DNA of 64,000 bases from Serripes groenlandicus (taxonomy: Eukaryota; Mollusca; Bivalvia; Cardiida; Cardiidae). Positions 61,401 to 64,000 of the stretch are shown here, in pieces (within the stretch, counting starts at the first letter, position 1; each line of letters starts with the position of its first letter). The notes beneath the pieces were generated by a model that was given only the letters and a program-made list of their open reading frames with translations, was not told the origin of the DNA and did not search any database. The stretch covers positions 49,971,281-50,035,280 of the forward strand of contig JASEVX010000013.1 of NCBI GenBank assembly GCA_031761405.1. The letters run 5' to 3'. Made by a program: the position numbers and the translations under genes.

Positions 61401-62538
61401 ATAGATTGATGACGTATATTTATTATTTCAATTCTGACCAATCAAATTCAATATTCGGGGAGGAATCTATTAAGAACGAGGCTACATAGATAGTGTTGTT
61501 TGATTGGTTAATGTAAATTAGTATTGCACCCCGTTACAACATTCATTATGTATCATATTCCAAAAATATCCTGAAAATCGTCACATTTGATGATTTCTGA
61601 AGCTGTATGTTTCATAAAAGCAAGAATCGTTTCACAATATTTTTTATACCATTCAAATGGTTGAAACACATAAGGTTTAATTTGACATCGATCTCATTTA
61701 AATTGGATTCATAGTAAAATTTTAACAGGGGGCCGTGATGGATGAACCGTTGATTTGAAAATCGGTTCTTCGTTTATGCGAATTAGTGTATAAAGTCACG
61801 ATGAGTGATTGGACAATCGGTTCATGGTGTTTTAAGCGATTAGACTTGTCTGCTTTAAATGGATATACATTATCAGTTGTCAATTCTTTATTACGCAACT
61901 GTGTATACCGAGAACTGAATTAAGCGACATGGCGCGTGACTGTGTCGATGATTTACAGCGTCTGATAACTTAGGACAAAATTGTTGGCGAAGTCGATATG
62001 ATCAAGTGGATGGGCGAAGTCTGACAATTTAAGGCGACCATTTCGCCCCCATCGTGAGAGCCCTGATTCATATTCGATAAATTGTTAGTTTACCCATAAT
62101 GACCTATACTCATTATTATTTTTAGAAGGTAATTTGTATGTTGATAATGCTATGATCATTAATAATCAACATATATATTTTATCTTAACTTATTTTAAAA
62201 GCGCAAACAGAAAGATGAATCATTAATAAAAGTTCTTTAAAAAGTTTAAAACATATTTACAAAATTACAGTATTCAGTAAATTACATTTTGTGGATAAAA
62301 ATTGCAAGGGAATCATTTTTATAAGATTCAGAATAAATACTTAAAAGGATAAATACATTCAAAGTGACATGTGACGATGATAATAAACTTTGAACGAAAT
62401 TATTTTTATTATGTACGAACTATTTAAGGTACGATTTATCATAGATGATAGAATGACTCATTCTTCAAGATTTGTCAAAACCAAACTTAGAAACTGAAAA
62501 TTTCCAGAGGGAAAATTTACCTCGTTTGGTGTGGCCAT
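40319..62538 (-). CDS. SNTG: Gamma-syntrophin, complete gene of 14 coding exons
   Basis: Gamma-syntrophins are cytoplasmic adaptors of the dystrophin complex: PDZ binds C-terminal tails of membrane proteins, PH domains contact lipid, and the C-terminal SU domain binds dystrophin-family proteins (family knowledge). Seen here: joining 14 minus-strand segments with GT-AG borders and matching phases gives 475 codons plus stop. Order: N half of split PH1 (about residues 7-58), PDZ (59-142, loop GLGL at 71-74, helix-B His122 as in class I PDZ), linker, C half of PH1 (about 174-250), PH2 (about 262-375), SU (about 380-475, with LKGSSDDG and SAKLASVDPSF). Family members are about 515-540 residues; the shortfall is mostly in the PDZ-PH1C linker. 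The last residues (SVDPSFLKNY) and the YMGW motif at the start of PH2 match gamma rather than alpha/beta syntrophins as I recall them. Whether it is orthologous to SNTG1 or SNTG2 cannot be said. Introns are packed with mobile elements. No clear poly(A) signal was found close to the stop. Confidence 0.95.
40547..40775 (+). mobile_element. Family P, TTAA mutated at both ends
   Basis: TTATCACTTTCCC to GGGAAAGGGTAAA. Just upstream (gene sense) of SNTG exon 14. Confidence 0.88.
40781..40853. mobile_element. Family Q copy
   Basis: ATATTGTGGGTATTCAAAAG ... CTTTTGAGTACCCACAACAT; immediately follows a family P copy. Confidence 0.75.
40892..41094 (-). mobile_element. Family P, diverged
   Basis: CATAACCCTTTCCCAC to GTGGGAAAGGGTAAA. 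Confidence 0.8.
41172..41398 (-). mobile_element. Family P, diverged
   Basis: TTACCCCTTTCCCAC to GTGGGATAGGGTTA; ends about 30 bp short of SNTG exon 13. Confidence 0.8.
41430..41540 (-). CDS. SNTG: SNTG exon 13 (SU domain)
   Basis: 37 codons (406-442) between atttcag and AGG|gtatgt. Carries LWNYKFSKLKGSSDDG, the hallmark block of the syntrophin-unique region. Confidence 0.95.
41564..41795 (-). mobile_element. Family P (232 bp)
   Basis: TTAA both ends, right TTAA shared with the next copy; starts 23 bp upstream (gene sense) of SNTG exon 13. Confidence 0.93.
41792..41988 (-). mobile_element. Family P, left subterminal deleted
   Basis: TTAACCCTTTGAAAAC to GTAGAAAGAGGTTAA. Confidence 0.82.
42277..42612 (-). 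mobile_element. Family P, two degenerate fragments
   Basis: 42277-42432 and 42520-42612 keep only the CAACAAAACTGC and GTCTGCTGCAAATACGTC blocks. Confidence 0.45.
42680..42906 (-). mobile_element. Family P (227 bp)
   Basis: TTAACATTTTCCC to GAGGGAAGGGGTTAA. Confidence 0.85.
42989..43081 (-). CDS. SNTG: SNTG exon 12
   Basis: 31 codons (375-405) between atttcag and AAA|gtaaga: RTFGCTYKGRLSGLTLDIDV and LYDSETK, matching the family's KTYAC...LTIDF...FD..TK. Confidence 0.94.
43140..43300 (-). mobile_element. tRNA-SINE head, reverse
   Basis: Reversed box B (TAGAACTCGGGACC) and TCTACCACTGCC; a related body lies near 1500-1600. Confidence 0.5.
43341..43505 (-). mobile_element. Family P, truncated
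   Basis: CCATATAAAACAAATTTGC start; ends within the hairpin. Confidence 0.6.
43541..44032 (-). repeat. 43-bp minisatellite overlapping the SNTG exon 11/intron border
   Basis: Twelve units of about 43 bp; on the minus strand AATCATACAGCTGTGATAAA, AATAAAGGTGGGTTTAGTTA, AAT. The first unit (44032 downward) supplies the last 27 coding bases of exon 11 and its splice donor; the other 11 lie in the intron and repeat the donor context AAAG|GTGGGTTTAG with drift. Confidence 0.92.
44006..44158 (-). CDS. SNTG: SNTG exon 11 (end of PH2)
   Basis: 51 codons (324-374), DSELMDDKQHCC... to AVIKIK, acceptor tttcag, donor AAAG|gtgggt. The last 27 coding bases (NHTAVIKIK) and the donor are themselves the first unit of the 43-bp minisatellite that fills the next 470 bp of intron. 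A weaker alternative donor is GCT|gtgata; the chosen one keeps the length of the family alignment. Confidence 0.9.
44216..44484 (-). mobile_element. SINE, near full length, reverse
   Basis: Reversed tail TTGATTGATTGGGGTTTAAA, middle ACAACAATCTTTCTCAAGC, box B as GGGGTTTAAACTCACAAC. Confidence 0.75.
44512..45410 (+). mobile_element. ATGCCCCC/GGGGGCAT element with about 149-bp tandem repeat
   Basis: Starts AACAAGATGTGTTTGTGAAA then CACTGATGCCCCC; ends CCGGGGGCATAAA after AGACGGACAGGCCG. Anchor CCTGTTACGG at 44544, 44701, 44831, 44981, 45130 and 45279 (last one mutated). Same ends as 25799-26212 but unrelated inner units. Confidence 0.85.
45551..45743 (-). mobile_element. Family P (193 bp)
   Basis: TTAA both ends; left hairpin arm deleted. 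Confidence 0.85.
45800..45960 (-). mobile_element. Second-type SINE, reverse
   Basis: CGTAATGCTAACCTCACAGCC, TTTTTTAAAGTCTTTGAAAA and reversed box B. Confidence 0.6.
45969..46199 (+). mobile_element. Family P (231 bp)
   Basis: TTAA both ends; stem GCAC/GTGC. Confidence 0.93.
46263..46295 (-). mobile_element. Family P left-end fragment
   Basis: AACCCTTTCCCACATACACC only. Confidence 0.5.
46373..46500. repeat. 27-bp minisatellite, 4-5 units
   Basis: Unit AAACAAAACTCTTATTGAGG plus TTTTACT. Period 27 keeps one reverse frame open (SKTSIRVLF repeats). Confidence 0.9.
46507..46722 (-). mobile_element. Family P, diverged
   Basis: TTGACCCTTTCTCAC to GTTGGAAAGGTCAA: both terminal TTAA are mutated, to TTGA on the left and TCAA on the right. 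Confidence 0.75.
46811..46882 (-). CDS. SNTG: SNTG exon 10 (PH2)
   Basis: 24 codons (300-323), with KDWITCDTVFHVYECLFKVL, between gttacag and CAG|gtaaat. Matches the WDWT...VYE stretch of gamma-syntrophins. Confidence 0.93.
47425..47622 (+). mobile_element. Family P, termini decayed
   Basis: TTTGACACGTCTGAAGCAAA to TGTATGAAGGAAAGC; short left-end remnants also at 46920 and 47275. Confidence 0.6.
47668..47784 (-). CDS. SNTG: SNTG exon 9 (start of PH2)
   Basis: 39 codons (261-299) between cttcag and CCT|gtaagt. Begins IMYMGWAQER and continues with PH strands PKFVALKGPDVFLFEFPP. Confidence 0.95.
47991..49073 (+). mobile_element. AACAAGAGCGCC element with about 161-bp tandem repeat
   Basis: Starts AACAAGAGCGCCAAATGTC. 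Six or so units anchored on GGCTAGTTATCGAACTTGTCC, one shortened by about 10 bp. Ends ACGCCGCAGG ... AAAACGGGCGTATAAAAA. Confidence 0.85.
49075..49491. mobile_element. Two family P copies, broken
   Basis: 49075-49225 (plus, right part) and 49283-49491 (minus, both CTGCAG boxes, right end GTGGAAAAGATTTAA). Confidence 0.65.
49554..49592 (-). CDS. SNTG: SNTG exon 8 (39 nt)
   Basis: 13 codons, LKMMNRLLPPEEQ (248-260), between attgcag and CAG|gtaatt, phase 0 on both sides. Corresponds to the inter-PH linker just before the YMGW motif. Confidence 0.88.
49686..49746. mobile_element. Family Q copy, apex deleted
   Basis: GTATGTTGGGATACTCAAAAG ends in GTGTACCAACAGCATAAGG. Confidence 0.65.
49853..50072 (+). 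mobile_element. tRNA-SINE, near full length
   Basis: CCCCGGTAGCTCAGTCAGG head, GTTGCCGTGATATGATGAG domain, CACCAATCAATCAATTC tail; part of the tRNA region deleted. Confidence 0.75.
50105..50290 (-). mobile_element. Family P, degenerate
   Basis: Hairpin remnant GGCAAAAGGAGAATTTG and GTCATCTGATGCAAATGC. Confidence 0.5.
50390..50562 (-). mobile_element. Family P, degenerate
   Basis: ACAAATCTGCAGCAGACAAC start; most of the hairpin right arm lost. Its right portion is in the duplicated unit. Confidence 0.6.
50580..50661 (-). pseudogene. Partial duplicate of SNTG exon 7
   Basis: Copies the 3' part of exon 7 including its ATG|gtacta donor; the 5' part is missing. One codon (the Gln of ILQLL) is deleted, so the frame stays open. 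The break falls at the AACACT shared by the exon and the left end of the family P copy at 50656. Confidence 0.85.
50656..50884 (+). mobile_element. Family P between the exon 7 duplicates
   Basis: AACACTTTCCCACCTGC to GTGGGAATGGGTTGA; perfect loop GCTCATGATGAGC. Confidence 0.85.
51035..51164 (-). CDS. SNTG: SNTG exon 7 (PH1 C half, C-terminal helix)
   Basis: 130 nt; completes the split Arg and adds residues 205-247, with NAFELVGIDG and the PH helix LAEWIASITSSI. Acceptor ctttcag, donor ATG|gtacta. Its 3' part is duplicated at 50580-50661. Confidence 0.93.
51193..51297 (-). mobile_element. Family P, left half
   Basis: TTAACCCTTTCCTTCATAC to the hairpin, cut by the tandem-repeat element. Confidence 0.75.
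52211..52429 (+). mobile_element. Family P (219 bp) nested in the hAT-like element
   Basis: TTAA both ends (right GGATTAA). Confidence 0.9.
52460..52518. repeat. Perfect 19-bp inverted repeat
   Basis: GAATAATACCGTAACACAT at 52460-52478 and its complement at 52500-52518, loop 21 nt. Confidence 0.9.
53500..53715 (-). mobile_element. Family P (216 bp)
   Basis: TTAA both ends. The left flank TCTAAAATTC...CTTGACCTGAAGGTACT nearly repeats the flank of the copy at 54625. Confidence 0.9.
53770..53832 (-). mobile_element. Family P right-end fragment
   Basis: Ends GTGTCTTTATGTGGGAAAGGG with TTA. Confidence 0.5.
53935..54157 (-). mobile_element. SINE, reverse
   Basis: CCAGGCAACTGGCTGCTTTTC, GTTGGTGGAGAAGATGAA and reversed box A GAGCTACCAGGGC. 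Confidence 0.65.
54191..54353 (+). mobile_element. AACAAGAGCACCACG short element
   Basis: Nearly the same as 36380-36540, including GACGCTCGACTGATAG and the CAGGGTCATGACAATAGCTC end. Confidence 0.78.
54355..54565 (-). mobile_element. SINE, reverse
   Basis: TTCCTGGCTTTCTTGTACC, CAGGCAATTGGCTACCTTC, box B as GGTTTGAACCCATGACC. Confidence 0.7.
54625..54843 (-). mobile_element. Family P (219 bp)
   Basis: TTAATCCTTTCCCAC to GGGAAAGGGTTTAA. Confidence 0.87.
54930..55129 (+). mobile_element. Family P, left terminus replaced
   Basis: Starts in TTCTGACACCTCTGCAGCG, directly joined to an AGAGCGCAGCAAGCGAACGC element start; right TTAA intact. Confidence 0.87.
55344..55462 (-). CDS. SNTG: SNTG exon 6 (start of PH1 C half)
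   Basis: 119 nt, residues 165-203 plus two bases, between tgttacag and TAAG|gtaggt. The segment FEKQWVVYSSIPLLYAYLT corresponds to the re-entry into the split PH domain. Confidence 0.93.
55502..55690 (-). mobile_element. Family P, hairpin deleted
   Basis: ATAACCCTTTCCCAC to GTGGGAAAGGGTTAA; 39 bp upstream (gene sense) of SNTG exon 6. Confidence 0.82.
55848..55870 (-). CDS. SNTG: SNTG exon 5, 23-nt microexon in the PDZ-PH1C linker
   Basis: A 23-nt segment between tgttacag and AGA|gtgagt. With the split T of exon 4 it encodes SSINDNER. It is the only segment found that links phase 1 of exon 4 to phase 0 of exon 6. The linker is much longer in vertebrate gamma-syntrophins. Confidence 0.8.
56001..56222 (-). 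mobile_element. Family P (222 bp)
   Basis: TTAA both ends; stem ACAC/GTGC. Confidence 0.92.
56275..56475 (-). mobile_element. SINE, reverse
   Basis: CTCCACACAATATTCCTCC, ATTGGTGGAAAACAAAT and GGGGTTCAAACTCACGACC (box B). Confidence 0.7.
56545..56665 (-). mobile_element. SINE 3' part, reverse
   Basis: GGGGGTTAAACACCATTTTC and CAGCGGCCAGTTCACCTACC. Confidence 0.7.
56690..56775 (-). mobile_element. Family P right half
   Basis: AAAGTCGTCTGCTGCAGATG to GTGTGAAAGGGTTTAA; ends 17 bp from SNTG exon 4. Confidence 0.7.
56793..56928 (-). CDS. SNTG: SNTG exon 4 (PDZ, second part)
   Basis: 136 nt, residues 112-156 plus one base. Acceptor attctag, donor ACAT|gtatgt. Contains THNQVIETLRNAG, the PDZ helix B with its first-position histidine, and the last PDZ strand ITLTVKHF. 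Confidence 0.93.
57173..57650. other. Intron stretch with a family P left tip and SINE-like sequence
   Basis: 57173-57195 is TTAACCCTTTCCCTCC only; 57480-57560 resembles 26225-26360. Nothing else recognised. Confidence 0.4.
57655..57871 (+). mobile_element. Family P, diverged
   Basis: CCCTTTCCCACATATAGGCG to GTTGGAAAAGGTTATAA. Confidence 0.72.
57965..58140 (-). mobile_element. Second-type SINE, reverse
   Basis: AGTAATGCTAACCCTGCAACC, ATTTTTAAAGTCTTTGGTA, box B as AGGGGATCGAAGC. Confidence 0.6.
58189..58347 (-). CDS. SNTG: SNTG exon 3 (PDZ, first part)
   Basis: 53 codons (residues 59-111) between ataacag and AAA|gtgggt. Contains the PDZ carboxylate-binding loop GGLGLSVKGG and the FIGDAIL strand. 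Confidence 0.95.
58403..58630 (-). mobile_element. Family P (228 bp)
   Basis: TTAA both ends; begins 56 bp from SNTG exon 3. Confidence 0.92.
58987..59151 (-). mobile_element. Family P with left subterminal and spacer deleted (165 bp)
   Basis: TTAACCCTTTCCCTC joins directly to AAAAAGTGGAAAACATTG. Hairpin arm enlarged by an extra AAAAGGAG block. Confidence 0.85.
59199..59277 (-). mobile_element. Family P right half
   Basis: TTTCTTTTGTTTCCATG to GTGGGAAGGGTTTAA. Confidence 0.7.
59334..60130 (+). mobile_element. AGCAAGAGAG tandem-repeat element, interrupted by family P
   Basis: Starts AGCAAGAGAGTTCCAAGG; units with TCGAAAAAGGGACATTATTC and AAGTGGGGTGGTTAGAAAAA (second form AAGTGAGGTGGTACAAAAAA) occur twice; ends AGTAAGAGAGCTTGCC. 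Confidence 0.6.
59459..59639 (-). mobile_element. Family P, hairpin partly deleted
   Basis: TTAATCATTTCCCAC to GAGAAAGGGTTAA. Confidence 0.8.
60158..60313 (-). CDS. SNTG: SNTG exon 2 (N half of PH1)
   Basis: 52 codons (residues 7-58) between ttgcag and CAG|gtatgg. Beta strands of the N-terminal half of the split PH1 domain, ending VVLEQ just before the PDZ domain. Confidence 0.92.
60558..60680 (+). mobile_element. Family P fragment, rightmost in the window
   Basis: TTTACAGACGCGTTCTGATG through TTGCAAAAGGAGAAATG; no termini. Confidence 0.55.
60861..62065. mobile_element. Non-autonomous hAT-like element, 1.2 kb
   Basis: CAGGGCTCTCAC at the left end and GTGAGAGCCCTG at the right end are perfect inverted repeats of an hAT type. 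No exact 8-bp target duplication (CCATTTA versus ATTCATA). Inside are AT-rich sequence and no credible protein. Lies in SNTG intron 1. Confidence 0.72.
62521..62538 (-). CDS. SNTG: SNTG exon 1 (start codon)
   Basis: Encodes MATPNE, then donor GAG|gtaaat. The ATG was chosen because the exon joins in phase 0 to exon 2, which carries the start of PH1. A possible acceptor (tttttag) lies 13 nt upstream of the ATG, so a further untranslated exon is possible. Confidence 0.8.
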
Positions 62539-62815
62539 ATTCTCTCTTCTAAAAACATAACATAAAACAGATTACAAAGTTTGAAAACGACTCAGTTTTT
62601 CGAGTTCAAGAAATTTCTAAACTCTAAGCTACTTTTTGACAGCTTCATAATTTGCCGGAAGTTGAAATGTTAACTACTTCCGTTCTGATTTTGTAGTCTC
62701 GTTATCACGAGATCGATTGTTTGCTTAGCAACGACCAAGCAACAGTAACTTCTGTGTTGGAAAGCTAAAAACAACTTATGAGAAACAATTAGAATACAAA
62801 CTAGCAAAGATAAAC
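62539..62815. promoter_or_regulatory. Bidirectional SNTG/EFHC1 promoter interval
   Basis: 277 bp separate the two divergent start codons, so core promoters and both 5' UTRs must lie here or nearby. No TATA box stands out. An RFX/X-box-like site (62719-62732) and a second AGCAAC half-site (62738-62743) lie on the EFHC1 side. Shared regulation is an inference. Confidence 0.6.
62719..62732 (+). promoter_or_regulatory. Candidate X-box (RFX binding site)
   Basis: GTTTGCTTAGCAAC contains the perfect inverted repeat TTGCT-T-AGCAA and the strong RFX half-site AGCAAC, 84 bp upstream of the EFHC1 ATG. RFX factors drive ciliary genes in animals (established), and EFHC1 is ciliary. The left half departs from the GTNRCC consensus. 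Confidence 0.5.
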
Positions 62816-64000
62816 ATGGAAGGTTTACCTTTCCTACCTGGAAATAGCTTTGTGGATCCTACGGTAAGATAACTATTTAATGGCATGTTTTATTTGTGTA
62901 AATTTTAATAAACTTGATGTTAACTTAACCAAATTATTATGCTCAATTTTGTTTTGCCTAGAGACACCATCACTAAGACAAAATTTGATTTACAAGTGGA
63001 TCTCAATGTTGGTTTGATTTCTGTAATGTGGATCTAATGAAATTGAATTTACCACTTGTTGAGTATTGAATTTGATTTGCTTTAAAATTCAATATTTAAA
63101 AACAAAGATTAGTTTATTTATTCATTATATATTTGAAATTTGATTACAATCGGACATGTATTTCTGATCTGAGGTAGACTAAGCAAGCTAATCACTTGTC
63201 TAAGAAGACATCTTCGAAGTATTGCTATGTTACAAGGTATTAGCAGTTCAAAGATAATTAGAAAGATAATGTAAGCTACTAGTACTAGCTGAGGTTAGGT
63301 TAAGACAGAGGGAGATCCTTTTTTGAATCCTAGACTAGCCACACTACCTTATAGACATTTGAAGCTGAGCGGGAAAGTTGCAACATTGATTGTAACCTCA
63401 GGTGTGTGATTTCAGATATTCCTGTTCAGGTGTTGACTGACACTACATGTATGTAAATATGTCCTTAGAAGTAAGATTGGGTGAAAAGTTTTTATTTTTA
63501 CAAGGACAAATACATCAGCTGCTATAGCATGAGTAACAACAGTATCCCTGAATCTTATACACTGATATGACTTTGTGCTATGTCTTGGTAATTTACAGAT
63601 TACATATTCAGTGGTAACTGTTAAATTTTGATGAATAATGAATTTATAATTTTATATATATATGTTGAATTTCGATGAGGAATTAATAAATAAGTGTTTG
63701 TTAAAAATATTAAATGTTCAATTTCTATGAAGAATAAACCGATAATTTATATACATGTGAAAAAATCTTAATTGGTAAAGTTACTGTACTATTTTATATG
63801 ATAAAACATCCATTATTTGTGTTTTTCAGCGGTCCAAATACCACAGAAGTCACAGCCTGAGCTACAAAAATGGTTATGCTCTGCCGACACACCCAACAGT
63901 TGGTATTGGTGGAGAGCCTCTTCAACATAACCAGCTGAATGAACAGGACCTTGATGAACTAGCCAACTTTAATCCAACACTTACATACGGTCAAGCAAAA
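62816..64000 (+). CDS. EFHC1: EFHC1 (myoclonin-1 / Rib72-like), N-terminal part
   Basis: EFHC1 is an axonemal protofilament-ribbon protein with three DM10 domains and a C-terminal EF-hand, working in cilia and flagella (family knowledge). Seen here: coding exon 1 (62816-62863, 16 codons, MEGLPFLPGNSFVDPT, donor ACG|gtaaga) and exon 2 (63830 to the window edge, 57 codons, acceptor tttttcag, phase 0). Diagnostic blocks are GLPFLPG, HRSHSLSYKNGYA, PTVGIGGEPL and LTYGQ, matching the EFHC1 N-terminus more closely than EFHC2. Only the first 73 residues, upstream of the first DM10 domain, are in the window. The gene is divergent from SNTG. The 966-bp intron 1 (62864-63829) is AT-rich and I recognise no repeat in it. 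Confidence 0.93.

Overview
The window reads as a gene-poor, repeat-saturated piece of a bivalve mollusc nuclear genome. This is an inference from GT-AG introns, tRNA-derived SINEs ending in a (ATCA)n-type tail, and the bivalve-typical tandem-repeat elements with 'ggtcactaggtcaaa'-like units and GACGGACGGAC ends. The species is not determined. There are 200 N at 22784-22983.

Three genes could be assembled from exons. (1) A complete gamma-syntrophin gene lies on the minus strand, with 14 coding exons from 62538 down to 40319. The phases are consistent throughout and give 475 codons plus stop: split PH domain, PDZ domain, second PH domain and SU domain. (2) The first two coding exons of EFHC1 (a ciliary axoneme protein) lie on the plus strand from 62816 and run off the right edge. 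The two genes are head to head, with 277 bp between start codons, and that interval holds an RFX/X-box-like site. (3) The first three exons of a claudin/PMP22-like four-transmembrane protein lie on the minus strand from 27998 down to 24739. Its remaining exons were not found.

Almost everything else is mobile DNA. The dominant component is one family of roughly 230-bp palindromic elements, called 'family P' here: TTAA-CCCTTTCC ... GGAAAGGG-TTAA. There are about 100 complete or broken copies between 1 and about 60,680. Each has terminal inverted repeats, a subterminal CTGCAGCAGAC / GTCTGCTGCAG pair and a central perfect or near-perfect hairpin. Family P fits a non-autonomous piggyBac-type MITE. 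Several copies abut and share one TTAA, and one SINE gives a paralogous empty site. A second palindromic family ('family Q', GTTGTGGGTACTCAAAAG arms), two types of tRNA-derived SINE, hAT-like elements and several tandem-repeat elements fill the rest.

Layout: 1-24.7 kb has no convincing exon, only repeats. 24.7-28.0 kb holds the four-transmembrane gene. 28.0-40.3 kb is intergenic repeats, including 20-bp and 105-bp minisatellites. 40.3-62.5 kb is gamma-syntrophin with repeat-filled introns. 62.5-64 kb is the shared promoter and the start of EFHC1, free of repeats. Most long open frames in the window are translations of family P or of tandem repeats, not genes.
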